Shown here: positions 7,528 through 15,761 of the stretch, piece after piece
Position numbering within the stretch: the first letter of the stretch is position 1
Layout of the letters: each line of letters begins with the position of its first letter
Source of the DNA: Oscillospiraceae bacterium
GTDB lineage: Bacteria; Bacillota; Clostridia; Oscillospirales; Ruminococcaceae
Reading direction: 5' to 3'
NCBI GenBank assembly: GCA_009780025.1
Contig: WRAV01000010.1
Span: 1 to 56,031, forward strand
Length of the DNA stretch: 56,031 nucleotides
The notes under the pieces: generated by a model
The model's database searches: none
What the model saw: only the letters and a program-made list of their open reading frames with translations
What the model was told of the DNA's origin: nothing
Position numbers and translations under genes: made by a program

Positions 7528-8961
7528 GTGCATAATAAATACGTTAGCCCATTTTCTACACGATATGCAAGCGACGAGATGCAATACCTGTTCTCGGACG
7601 ACGCGAAGTTTACCACTTGGCGCAGGCTATGGGTGTCGCTGGCTAAGGCTGAGCAGGAACTAGGCCTGCCAGTCGCCGCCGAACAGGTGGCCGAGCTCGA
7701 AGCAAATGTGGACAACATAGACTTTGAGGCCGCTCGCCGCCGTGAACAGATCGTTCGCCACGACGTTATGGCCCATGTGCACACTTACGGCCTGGCTTGT
7801 CCGGGGGCTGCAGGTATAATCCATCTAGGGGCGACCAGCTGTTTTGTGGGTGACAACGCCGACATAATCATCATGCGCAGGGCGCTTGAGCTCACCCGTA
7901 AAAAACTTGCCGGAGTGGCAAAAAAGCTTTGCGACTTCGCTATGGCGCACAAAGACCTCCCTTGCCTGGGCTACACCCACCTGCAACCCGCCCAGCCTAC
8001 GACTGTTGGCAAGCGCGCCACCCTCTGGCTGAGTGAACTGCTGATGGATATAGACGAAGCTAGCCGCCGAATAGATACCCTGGCCATGCTGGGCAACAAG
8101 GGAACCACCGGCACCCAGGCCAGCTTCCTTGAGCTGTTTGAGGGGGATGCAGAGAAAGTCGAGCGTCTCGAACAGATGATTGCCGCCGACTTCGGGTTTG
8201 ACAGGGTCGTGCCGGTCTCGGGGCAGACGTATTCGCGCAAGGTGGACTTTCAAGTGGCGGCGGCGCTCTCGGGTGTAGCGCAGACAGCGGGCAAGTTTGC
8301 CCAGGATATCCGCCTGCTGCAAAGTTTTAAAGAGCTCGAAGAGCCCTTTGAGAGCGAACAAATCGGTTCATCGGCTATGCCATATAAGCGCAACCCCATG
8401 CGCTCCGAGCGGATTTCAGCGCTTGCACGGCACGTCATAACAAACGCGCTTAACCCTGCCATGACCGCCTCTACCCAATGGCTGGAGCGCAGCCTGGATG
8501 ACTCCGCGAACAGGCGAATCGCTATGAGCGAGGCATTCCTCGGGGTGGATGCGATATTGAACATTATGCTGAACATTTGCGGCGGTCTGGTGGTCTACCC
8601 CAAAGTAATTGAAAAGCGCCTGATGGAAGAGCTGCCATTCATGGCGGCCGAAAACATCATGATGGGCGCGGTAAAGAAAGGCGGCGACCGTCAGGAGCTC
8701 CACGAGCGTCTGCGAGTGTATTCGCAGCAGGCAGGTGCGGTGGTCAAAGAGCAGGGGAGACCGAACGACCTGCTTGACCGGATTGCCGCAGATTCCACTT
8801 TTGGCCTGAGCAGCGACGAGCTTGAGGGTATTCTCGACCCGGCGCTATACATCGGGCTTGCGGTGCGCCAAACCGAGAACTTTGTACAAAAGGTTGCACT
8901 GCCTGCTACTCAACCATTTTTGGAAGAAGGTAATGCACCAAACACAGAGCTAAAAGTATAA
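7528..8961 (+). CDS. purB: Adenylosuccinate lyase
   Basis: This 477-residue enzyme of the fumarase/aspartase superfamily catalyses two steps of purine synthesis: SAICAR to AICAR, and adenylosuccinate to AMP plus fumarate. The superfamily signature [10 protein letters not shown] is present, as are the substrate-binding segments [13 protein letters not shown] and [13 protein letters not shown]. The GTG at 7528 is preferred because AAGGAGG sits 8 bases before it; the ATG at 7522 would leave only 2 bases. It appears to be a single-gene unit with its own promoter and leader hairpin. Length and motifs are normal for the family. No other purine genes are in the window. Confidence 0.97.
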   Translation: MHNKYVSPFSTRYASDEMQYLFSDDAKFTTWRRLWVSLAKAEQELGLPVAAEQVAELEANVDNIDFEAARRREQIVRHDVMAHVHTYGLACPGAAGIIHLGATSCFVGDNADIIIMRRALELTRKKLAGVAKKLCDFAMAHKDLPCLGYTHLQPAQPTTVGKRATLWLSELLMDIDEASRRIDTLAMLGNKGTTGTQASFLELFEGDAEKVERLEQMIAADFGFDRVVPVSGQTYSRKVDFQVAAALSGVAQTAGKFAQDIRLLQSFKELEEPFESEQIGSSAMPYKRNPMRSERISALARHVITNALNPAMTASTQWLERSLDDSANRRIAMSEAFLGVDAILNIMLNICGGLVVYPKVIEKRLMEELPFMAAENIMMGAVKKGGDRQELHERLRVYSQQAGAVVKEQGRPNDLLDRIAADSTFGLSSDELEGILDPALYIGLAVRQTENFVQKVALPATQPFLEEGNAPNTELKV

Positions 8962-8975
8962 AGAAAAATCTTGCC

Positions 8976-8991
8976 GGTGTGCAAGCACACC
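8976..8991 (+). terminator. Short hairpin after purB
   Basis: GGTGTGC and GCACACC pair around two bases, 15 bases after the purB stop. No T-run follows, so it may be a weak or factor-assisted stop. Confidence 0.4.
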
Positions 8992-9031
8992 CAAAGGCCA
9001 CTGTATCTTTGCCGATACTTTGAAAAAAACC

Positions 9032-9060
9032 TTTACACCGGCCCGTCCTTGTGATATACT
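9032..9060 (+). promoter_or_regulatory. Probable rpsO-pnp promoter
   Basis: TTTACA (9032-9037), a 17-base spacer and TATACT (9055-9060) with an extended TGA before the -10. It leaves an rpsO leader of roughly 105 bases, long enough to hold an S15 autoregulatory structure, though I did not establish one. Confidence 0.65.
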
Positions 9061-9172
9061 CTATCAGATACCCCATACTTGGATTGAGGGAAGAGCGCGC
9101 CGCCAGTCGGCAACGCTGAAATCACCAGCCTTATTCTCAGTTAGGGGAAATACTTTAAGAGGTGATATTTCC

Positions 9173-9439
9173 ATGATGCTCAAAGAACAAAAGACTGAAG
9201 TAATTGTCTCGAACCAGCGCCACGAGGGCGACACCGGTTCCCCGGAGGTACAGGTAGCTATTCTAACTCGGCGGATCAACGATCTTACCGAACACCTCAA
9301 GATACACAAGAAGGATCATCACAGCCGCCGTGGCCTGCTCAAAATGGTCGGTGCGAGAAGAGGCCTTCTGGGTTACATCAAGAAGAAGGATATCGAGCGT
9401 TACCGTACACTGATTGCAAAGCTTGGGCTCCGCAAATAA
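9173..9439 (+). CDS. rpsO: 30S ribosomal protein S15
   Basis: The product is 88 residues, the usual S15 length. It binds 16S rRNA early in assembly of the 30S platform. Diagnostic segments are [32 protein letters not shown] and the closing [19 protein letters not shown] stands 8 bases before ATG 9173, and a second ATG follows at once. The gene precedes pnp, the classical arrangement in many bacteria, with a terminator-like hairpin between the two. In other bacteria S15 represses its own mRNA; the leader here has room for this. Confidence 0.98.
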   Translation: MMLKEQKTEVIVSNQRHEGDTGSPEVQVAILTRRINDLTEHLKIHKKDHHSRRGLLKMVGARRGLLGYIKKKDIERYRTLIAKLGLRK

Positions 9440-9451
9440 AATTCAAAGAAG

Positions 9452-9508
9452 AAGGGGATTCGCGGCAGCCTCGCCCGCTGGGCGAGCATGTGGATCCCTT
9501 TGCTTTTT
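9452..9508 (+). terminator. Hairpin between rpsO and pnp
   Basis: The outer stem (AAGGGGAT with ATCCCTTT) and inner stem (CTCGCCC, three bases, GGGCGAG) are followed by a T-rich run. It probably acts as a partial terminator or processing site separating rpsO from pnp expression. In Escherichia coli a processed hairpin occupies the same place. Confidence 0.7.
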
Positions 9509-9586
9509 GGTTTGCCCCTGAACAGCGACGGCAGCGTTAAAGGGGTATAAAAGTGAATGGCCTGCCGACGAATGGAGGATAATATT

Positions 9587-11713
9587 TTGTTTGAAAATTA
9601 CAGAGAATTTAAGACAACTTTTGGCGGTAGTCCGCTGGTAATCGAGACCGGCAAGATGTGTGCCCTGGCCGGCGGTTCGGTTCTGGTGCGCTACGGCGAC
9701 ACCACTGTGCTCTGCAACGCAACCATGAGTGACCGCCCCCGCGAGGGCATTGACTTTTTCCCGCTGAGCGTTGACTTTGAAGAAAAGCTCTACGCCGCCG
9801 GCAAAATCCCCGGCTCGTTTATGAAGCGCGAAGGCCGCCCCAGCGACAAGGCAGTGCTTGCTTCTCGGCTGGTGGACAGGCCGATTCGCCCCCTCTTCCC
9901 CAGCGACATGCGCAACGACGTCAGCGTAGTCATGACTGTGCTTTCGGTCAACCAGGATTACCAGCCCGAAATCGCCGGAATGCTTGGTGCGTCTATTGCC
10001 TTGAGCATCTCTTCCATCCCCTGGAACGGGCCTATTGCCGGAGTTAATGTTGGCTACCTAGACGGCGAATTCGTGCTAAACCCCGACGAAGCCACCCGTG
10101 AGAAAAGCGAGATGCTCGTAACCGTGGTCGGCAATGGCGACACCATCTGTATGATTGAGGCCGCCGCCAACGAAGTCAGCGAAGAGGTAATGCTCGAGGG
10201 CGTTAAGGTCGCGAACGTTGAAATCGCACGGCTGGTGGAGTTCATCAAGGGTGTGCAGGCTGAGATTGGCAAGCCCAAAATGCCTTTCGAGCCCAAGAGC
10301 GTGCCGGTTGATATGTTCGAGGCGGTCAAAGACTTCGCTATTGAGAAAGTTCGCTTTGCCATGGACACCGACGACAAAAATATCCGCGAAGAGCGCCTTT
10401 CACCCCTCAAGGTCGAAATCCACGAGCGCTTTGCCGAAGAGTATCCCGAGCAGGGGAGGGTAATCGACGAAGCAATATACAACCTGCAAAAGAAAGTAGT
10501 TCGCCAGTGGCTGCTGGAGGGCAAGCGAGTGGATGGCCGCGGGATGGACGATATCCGTCCGCTTGATGCCCAAGTCGGGCTGATTCCCCGCGTACACGGC
10601 TCTGGAATGTTCACACGTGGGCAAACTCAGTGCTTGACTATCGCCACCCTGGGTCCGATGAGTGACGCCCAAAAAATCGATGGCATCGACTCTGAAGAGC
10701 AGCGTAGGTATATGCACCACTACAACTTCCCGTCCTACTCGGTGGGCGAGACTCGGCCCAACCGCGGCCCCGGTCGCCGCGAAGTTGGCCACGGTGCACT
10801 TGCCTCTAAAGCTCTTGAACCGGTGCTGCCGAGCGTCGAGGACTTTCCCTACGCCATGCGGCTTGTCTCCGAGATTTTGAGCTCAAATGGTTCGACTTCT
10901 CAAGCGGCTATCTGCGGCTCCTGTCTGGCCCTGATGGACGCGGGTGTACCCATTACCGCACCTGTAGCCGGCATCTCCTGCGGGCTTATCACCGAGGGTG
11001 AGCGTTGGGATACATTCGTTGACATTCAAGGTGTCGAAGACTTCTTCGGCGACATGGACTTCAAGGTCGGCGGTACCCACAAGGGCATCACCGCTATACA
11101 GATGGATATCAAGATTGAGGGCCTGACCTTCGAGATTATCGAGAACGCTCTGGAAAAATGCCGCAAGGCAAGGCTTTATATTCTCGACGACGTCATGCTC
11201 AAAGCCCTCCCAACCCACCGCGAGGAGCTCTCGGAGTTCGCGCCCAAGATGCTGACCATAACGATTCACCCGGACAAAATCCGCGAGGTTATAGGCTCGG
11301 GCGGCAAGGTTATTCAGAAAATCTGCGCCGAGTGCGAAGTTAAAATCGACATTGAGGACGATGGCAAGGTTTATGTGCTTGGCACCAATATTGATAACGC
11401 CCGCCGTGCGCTGGCCGTTATTAAGACCATTGCCATGGACCCAGAAGTCGGCGCGTTTTACAAGGGCAAAGTTACCCGCCTGATGAACTTCGGCGCGTTT
11501 GTCGAGATTGCCCCGGGCAAAGAGGGTCTGGTGCACATCTCCAAGCTGGATAAAAACCGGGTGGAGAAGGTCGAGGACGTTGTGAACGTGGGCAGCGAAG
11601 TACTGGTCAAGGTAGTCGAGATAGACGCCCAGGGCCGGATCAACCTCAGCCGCAAGGATGCCCTGCTCGCCATGGAAAAGAAGGCTGAGAAAGACGGGGC
11701 AGAGCAAGAGTAG
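9587..11713 (+). CDS. pnp: Polynucleotide phosphorylase
   Basis: This enzyme of about 708 residues degrades RNA 3' to 5' phosphorolytically as part of mRNA turnover. The order is typical: first RNase PH-like domain (ETGKMCALAGGSVLVRYGDT), helical linker, second RNase PH domain (RVHGSGMFTRGQTQ and GISCGLI), KH domain with the GSGGK loop (EVIGSGGKVIQKI), and a C-terminal S1 domain (VTRLMNFGAFVEIAPGKEGLVHISKL). The TTG at 9587 is chosen because GGAGG lies exactly 8 bases upstream; the ATG at 9572 overlaps that site. The start MFENYREFKTTFGG fits family N-termini. It follows rpsO in the expected order. Confidence 0.97.
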   Translation: MFENYREFKTTFGGSPLVIETGKMCALAGGSVLVRYGDTTVLCNATMSDRPREGIDFFPLSVDFEEKLYAAGKIPGSFMKREGRPSDKAVLASRLVDRPIRPLFPSDMRNDVSVVMTVLSVNQDYQPEIAGMLGASIALSISSIPWNGPIAGVNVGYLDGEFVLNPDEATREKSEMLVTVVGNGDTICMIEAAANEVSEEVMLEGVKVANVEIARLVEFIKGVQAEIGKPKMPFEPKSVPVDMFEAVKDFAIEKVRFAMDTDDKNIREERLSPLKVEIHERFAEEYPEQGRVIDEAIYNLQKKVVRQWLLEGKRVDGRGMDDIRPLDAQVGLIPRVHGSGMFTRGQTQCLTIATLGPMSDAQKIDGIDSEEQRRYMHHYNFPSYSVGETRPNRGPGRREVGHGALASKALEPVLPSVEDFPYAMRLVSEILSSNGSTSQAAICGSCLALMDAGVPITAPVAGISCGLITEGERWDTFVDIQGVEDFFGDMDFKVGGTHKGITAIQMDIKIEGLTFEIIENALEKCRKARLYILDDVMLKALPTHREELSEFAPKMLTITIHPDKIREVIGSGGKVIQKICAECEVKIDIEDDGKVYVLGTNIDNARRALAVIKTIAMDPEVGAFYKGKVTRLMNFGAFVEIAPGKEGLVHISKLDKNRVEKVEDVVNVGSEVLVKVVEIDAQGRINLSRKDALLAMEKKAEKDGAEQE

Positions 11714-11722
11714 CTAACCTTT

Positions 11723-11761
11723 GTGCCGGGACGAGTCGAGTTATCTCCTTCCGTCCGGCAC
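11723..11761 (+). terminator. Hairpin after pnp
   Basis: GTGCCGG(G)ACG pairs with CGTCCGGCAC, with one bulged base, just past the pnp stop. The T-run is weak. Confidence 0.5.
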
Positions 11762-11777
11762 ATTCCATTTACCACAT

Positions 11778-11822
11778 GAAGAAAAGATGGTAGAAGCGCT
11801 TAGCTTCTACCATCTTTTCTTC
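11778..11822. terminator. Bidirectional terminator between pnp and the convergent gene
   Basis: A perfect 20-bp stem (11778-11797 with 11803-11822) and a 5-base loop. The arms are A/T-rich at their outer ends, so it can serve pnp from the left and the minus-strand gene from the right. Confidence 0.85.
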
Positions 11823-11875
11823 ATCATTGCACATGTAAAACCAACAAGAGGGCCTGGCCGCCTGGAAGCCCGACC

Positions 11876-12418
11876 CTAGCGGTCGATGTACTTGATTATG
11901 GTGTTGGTGTAGTTGTCGTCAAAACTGACCGCGCTCAGGTCGTCGTAGTCGACCTCGTCGGTCTCGTCGTCCCATTTGCCGGTGGCGTCGAAGTACCAGA
12001 ATATAAGCTCCCACTCGCCCAATTCCACCACCTTGCCAATTAAGAATTCCTCGCCGCCGTCACACTCAATTGTGCAAAAGCTGTACCGCCCACCCATAGA
12101 AGCAAGGGTGCTGCGCCAGCTTGTAAGGTCGATTACTCCGGGCGAGGTTAGACGGCCATGCACTCCTTCGGCAATTATTATCCGCTCGAAGAACTCCTCG
12201 CTGCCTTCACGGATAACGTTGTAAATATCTTCTATGCGGATGATGCGGTAGCCGTCAGGGTAAAAGTCATAAAAAACGTGCACCAGCAAAAGCTCCTCCG
12301 AGCGGGCAATGGGCACGCAGAGCAGCTCAGTTTCGGTAAGTTCCGGCCGTTCAATGCTAAGCACGTTGCGCCCGGCGATAGCGCGGTCCAACAGGGCCAA
12401 TATTTCGTTTTGTTCCAT
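11876..12418 (-). CDS. Uncharacterised 180-residue cytoplasmic protein
   Basis: I do not recognise the family. The protein is soluble, acidic and has no signal peptide or membrane segment. It begins MEQNEILALLDRAIAGRN and contains DFYPDGYRIIRIEDIYNVI, a segment with aromatic residues (GEWELIFWYFDATGKWD) and the ending DNYTNTIIKYIDR. The pattern of alternating beta strands recalls small SH3- or Tudor-like folds, but that is only an impression. AAAGGAAGG lies close upstream of the ATG. It is convergent with pnp and lies 29 bases downstream of another minus-strand gene, a secreted protein, with which it may share a transcript. Confidence 0.75.
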   Translation of the reverse strand: MEQNEILALLDRAIAGRNVLSIERPELTETELLCVPIARSEELLLVHVFYDFYPDGYRIIRIEDIYNVIREGSEEFFERIIIAEGVHGRLTSPGVIDLTSWRSTLASMGGRYSFCTIECDGGEEFLIGKVVELGEWELIFWYFDATGKWDDETDEVDYDDLSAVSFDDNYTNTIIKYIDR

Positions 12419-12447
12419 TAAGCCTTCCTTTACATATCGTGAAATGT

Positions 12448-13614
12448 CTAAAACACAAGATATACACGCGCAATGTTAAAGCTTTCAATACCCATAAAAT
12501 ATATGCAGTACGGCCAGTACTGCGCATCCTCGCCGTAAAAATAGAACTCCCCTCCGTATATGGAGCCGCGGATATCAAATATCAGTCGGTTGCCCTCTAG
12601 CCGCAACAAGTGATTTAGGGAAGTCCCATGTTCAAATTCCACCCAAAGAAAAGCAGGCGAACTGACGGTGGTTACAAACACCCCATCCAACGACACATCG
12701 TCATAGAATTCGATAACAAACTCTCTAGACGTAACAAAGTCCCGGAGAGTTAAAGTGGAGTTCGTCACAATTCCCGCAAAATCCGGCTCTGCCGACTCAT
12801 CTCGTATGAAGTCTTCAAAAACACCAAAATTCCCGTTTGTCGACCAGCCCATCAGCTGCGGCACAGGTCTGACATGTGGCGTGGTAGGTAGTTCGATAAT
12901 GCCGGCAGGGTAATGCCGCTGGGCGCCGTCTGTGACAGTAAACGAAACTGTAAAGGCAACTTCGAGTAAGGCAAGGTTTTCCAATTCTGTCGAAGATATC
13001 TCCACGGGTGAAAAGCGAGTGAGGAATTCCGCCGTATGCGTCCCCACCGGCAAACCCACAACAGGATTCACTCTGGCTACAAATGTCCCGCCGGGTGCAA
13101 CAGGGTTAGTGTTGCCATTACCCGCTGACGAATAAAAGAAATTCATATCAGCCGTCTCTTCAGAAACCCACAGCGGCACAGCCCCGATATTGGTAATGGT
13201 AAATATTTGCGCAGCCTGCTCTCCATAACCCACTCGCGCCGGAGGGAAAACGTGGTTTTGCGGGGTAATTATCAAGGGTGCAGCATCTAAAGTAACGTCC
13301 GCTATTTCCGGTTCATCAGAATCGCTCTGCTCCTCTTCGTCACATGCTACCGCCTCATCCGGCTCATCGTCTTCTACCGGGTAATCTTCGTCGTGACTCT
13401 CTTCGTCGTATGTTTCTTCCTCGCACGGCTCATCATCTTCTTTCGGGTAGTAGTCGTCTGGCTTCCCCTCATAATACTCGTACTGCGAGCAGTACTCATA
13501 CTCTTCATCATAGTCCGGCGCCGCCATTGAGGGGCGCACCTCTAACACATTGAAAACCAGTACAGCCGCCAGCAAAAGAGAAAGGCTCGCGCCAATTGCA
13601 ATTATCCGCTTCAT
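12448..13614 (-). CDS. Secreted protein with acidic linker and Ig-like domain
   Basis: The start at 13614 is set by GGAGGT 8 bases upstream and gives 388 residues. The N-terminus (MKRIIAIGASLSLLLAAVLV) is a signal peptide. Residues about 35-100 are an extremely acidic, Tyr-rich linker. A beta-sandwich-like domain follows (about residues 115-230: PPARVGYGEQAAQIFTITN, PVGTHTAEFL), similar to MSP or abnormal-spindle-like Ig folds. The last 130 residues are another beta-rich region without a recognised family. No membrane anchor or sorting signal is seen at the end, so it is probably released or held by charge. Its acidic linker resembles that of the secreted protein at the left edge of the window. 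Confidence 0.75.
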   Translation of the reverse strand: MKRIIAIGASLSLLLAAVLVFNVLEVRPSMAAPDYDEEYEYCSQYEYYEGKPDDYYPKEDDEPCEEETYDEESHDEDYPVEDDEPDEAVACDEEEQSDSDEPEIADVTLDAAPLIITPQNHVFPPARVGYGEQAAQIFTITNIGAVPLWVSEETADMNFFYSSAGNGNTNPVAPGGTFVARVNPVVGLPVGTHTAEFLTRFSPVEISSTELENLALLEVAFTVSFTVTDGAQRHYPAGIIELPTTPHVRPVPQLMGWSTNGNFGVFEDFIRDESAEPDFAGIVTNSTLTLRDFVTSREFVIEFYDDVSLDGVFVTTVSSPAFLWVEFEHGTSLNHLLRLEGNRLIFDIRGSIYGGEFYFYGEDAQYWPYCIYFMGIESFNIARVYLVF

Positions 13615-13644
13615 TTTGTGACACCTCCTTAGTCGTCTAATACC

Positions 13645-13674
13645 AGTATACCGCCGAACAAGGCGGGGCGTCAA
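13645..13674 (-). promoter_or_regulatory. Probable promoter of the acidic secreted protein gene
   Basis: On the minus strand, TTGACG (13669-13674), an 18-base spacer and TATACT (13645-13650), about 30 bases before the GTG/ATG region at 13614. Confidence 0.6.
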
Positions 13675-13776
13675 TAGCTCGCGCTTAAATAGAGAAGGCT
13701 GCTGCTATAAAGCCGAACCACGGTTGCGCAAAAAACGTTACATACCGTAGCCTGGGAGACTTAAGGGGTTTAGGTG

Positions 13777-15177
13777 CTAGACCGGATGTACCTTCTTCTC
13801 ACGGTCGGAGTGCTCGGCGGCAATGCCGTACTTTTTGTTCGAGCGCTTCTCAAAGAATTTGGGCGCCACCTGCGGGAACATGGCGAGGGTCAGCACATCT
13901 TCTGGCTGCTCGTTGTATTTTTCGGGCAAAGTGTCCCGCTGCTTTTCCAGCTCGGGCGGGAGTAGGTCGGCCGGTCGGCAGTCAATAGCCTCTTCCTCCC
14001 CGATTATCATCCGCCTGAACTCAGGGTCGACGTACCCCGGTGTAGAGCCGTACTCCCCCTTGACCATGGCGCGGAATTCCTTGGAGACCATTTTGTAGCG
14101 CTCACCCATAATGACGTTGAGTGCGGCCTGAGTGCCCACAATCTGGGAGGTCGGTGTGACCAACGGTGGATACCCGGCGTCCTTGCGCACGGCCGGAACC
14201 TCCCGCAAAACGTCCTCGAACTGATCTTCTTTACCTGCTTCTTTTAGCTGAGAGAGCAGGTTAGAGAGCATTCCCCCAGGCACCTGGTAGATGATTGTAT
14301 TCGCGTCCACGCCCAGCATCTTGGGGTCGAGCAGGCCGTTCTTTAGGTATTTATCCCGCAACTTTGCCACGTGTTCGCGGACTATGTCCAGCTTTTTGAG
14401 GTCGAGCCCAGTGTCGTAAGGTGTGCCCGCAAAGGCTGCCACTATCGACTCGGTTGGCGGTTGCGATGTGCCCAGAGCAAGAGGGGAAATTGCGGTGTCG
14501 AGAATATCCACTCCGGCCTCGGCGGCTTTTAGGTAGGCCATTGAGGCAAACCCCGAGACATAGTGGGTGTGCAGCTGCACCGGAACCTTGACGGTTGCCT
14601 TGATTGAGCGCACCAGCTCGTAGGCGTCGTAAGGGCTGATTATCCCAGCCATGTCTTTTATCGAAATGGAATCTGCCCCGGCATTCTCGAGGTCTTTTGC
14701 GTACTGCACAAAGTAGTCGATGTTGTGCACCGGGCTGGTAGTGTAGCTTATAGCGATCTGAACATGAGCCTTCTCTTTTTTGGCCGCTGTAATAGAGGCC
14801 TCAAGATTGCGAATGTCGTTGAGGGCATCAAAGGCGCGAATGATGTCAATTCCGTTCTCGACCATCTTTGCCACAAAGTAGGCCACCAGGTCGTCGGCGT
14901 AGTGGCGGTAGCCTAGCATGTTCTGGCCCCTAAACAGCATTTGCAGCTTGGTTTTGGGCATGTGCTTGCGAATTATCCGCAGGCGCTCCCAGGGATCTTC
15001 GTCCAAAAAGCGGATACAGGCGTCAAAAGTTGCGCCCCCCCAAACTTCAGCCGAGTGGTAGCCCACATCGTCGAGCGCGCTGAGCATGGGCAGCATGTCT
15101 TCCATAGTCATTCGCGTGGCTAAAAGGCATTGGTGGGCGTCCCGCAAGACCGTCTCAGTCAGTTTAACTTTGGCCAA
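13777..15177 (-). CDS. Biotin-dependent carboxyltransferase, 5S/OadA/PycB-like
   Basis: This subunit of about 466 residues transfers CO2 between carboxybiotin and pyruvate/oxaloacetate. The HMGL-like barrel shows LRDAHQCLLATRM, the reactive lysine in SIKDMAGI and the zinc ligands in LHTHYVSG. The conserved C-terminal region follows (PTSQIVGTQAALNVI, EYGSTPGYVDPEF). The protein ends without its own biotinyl domain. TTG at 15177 is chosen because GAGGTG lies 6 bases upstream and the product then starts MAKVKLTETVLRDAHQ, as in relatives. It is the third gene after an MmdA-like carboxyltransferase and a biotin carrier. No oxaloacetate decarboxylase beta subunit or biotin carboxylase is nearby, which favours a transcarboxylase over a sodium pump. 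Confidence 0.93.
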   Translation of the reverse strand: MAKVKLTETVLRDAHQCLLATRMTMEDMLPMLSALDDVGYHSAEVWGGATFDACIRFLDEDPWERLRIIRKHMPKTKLQMLFRGQNMLGYRHYADDLVAYFVAKMVENGIDIIRAFDALNDIRNLEASITAAKKEKAHVQIAISYTTSPVHNIDYFVQYAKDLENAGADSISIKDMAGIISPYDAYELVRSIKATVKVPVQLHTHYVSGFASMAYLKAAEAGVDILDTAISPLALGTSQPPTESIVAAFAGTPYDTGLDLKKLDIVREHVAKLRDKYLKNGLLDPKMLGVDANTIIYQVPGGMLSNLLSQLKEAGKEDQFEDVLREVPAVRKDAGYPPLVTPTSQIVGTQAALNVIMGERYKMVSKEFRAMVKGEYGSTPGYVDPEFRRMIIGEEEAIDCRPADLLPPELEKQRDTLPEKYNEQPEDVLTLAMFPQVAPKFFEKRSNKKYGIAAEHSDREKKVHPV

Positions 15178-15199
15178 AAGTGCCACCTCGATTCCGTTG

Positions 15200-15278
15200 G
15201 TAGGGACGACCACTCTTGGTCGTCCGTAGTTAGTTGTGCAATGCTGGTTTGCGGACAACCAAAGGTGGTCGTCCCTAC
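15200..15278. repeat. REPIN-like element (inverted REP pair)
   Basis: This 79-bp element has 27-base arms (15200-15226 and 15252-15278) that are inverted copies with three differences. Each arm begins GTAGGGACGACC and is itself a palindrome, with GGACGACC pairing to GGTCGTCC. It lies between the biotin carrier and OadA-like genes and its right end overlaps the carrier's stop codon. Related units occur at 44631, 47439, 49035, 55683 and 55764. Confidence 0.85.
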
Positions 15279-15703
15279 TAGCTCAGCGAAACAAGCAGCG
15301 CGCCGGTCTCAACAGTCTCGCCTTTGCTGACATGTATGCCGGCTACAGTGCCGTCTTGTGGTGCCAAAATCTCGTTTTCCATCTTCATTGCTTCCAGAAT
15401 TATCAGCGCGTCACCCTTGCTGACCGCTTGGCCGATGCTGCAGCGAACATCCCAGATGTTGCCTGGCATAGGCGCGGTAACACGCACATCCCCGGTAGAA
15501 GAGGAGGCGGGAGCTGCAGGAGCAGGGGCTGCGGGAATTGGCACCACGGGCGTGGGAGCCGTAGCTACCGGTGCGGCTGCAACAGGCGCAGGGGCGGGAG
15601 CAGCGGCAACGGGAGCCTGTGTGGGAGCCGTGGCTTGACCGTCAAGCTCTTGAACCTGAACATCGTAAGCGATGCCGTTTACCGTAACTTGAAAGCGTTT
15701 CAT
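15278..15703 (-). CDS. Biotin carboxyl carrier protein (1.3S-like)
   Basis: This 141-residue carrier has three parts. A short N-terminal segment ([20 protein letters not shown]) is typical of transcarboxylase and decarboxylase carriers. A flexible Ala/Pro-rich linker covers about residues 25-70. The biotinyl domain starts at [14 protein letters not shown] and carries the biotinylated lysine in EAMKMEN. The swinging carrier moves CO2 between the two carboxyltransferase subunits encoded on either side. The linker is encoded by very GC-rich repeats. It lies 58 bases after the MmdA-like gene and 100 bases before the OadA-like gene, with a REPIN-like element in the second gap. Confidence 0.95.
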   Translation of the reverse strand: MKRFQVTVNGIAYDVQVQELDGQATAPTQAPVAAAPAPAPVAAAPVATAPTPVVPIPAAPAPAAPASSSTGDVRVTAPMPGNIWDVRCSIGQAVSKGDALIILEAMKMENEILAPQDGTVAGIHVSKGETVETGALLVSLS

Positions 15704-15761
15704 AGAGTTGTCCTCCAGTTTTGATTGTTATTAATACGGAGCGTACGATTTACAGTTGCCC

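Noticed and set aside
10883-11707. Minus-strand frame of 274 codons
   Set aside because: It is antisense to pnp, where KH and S1 domains are intact.
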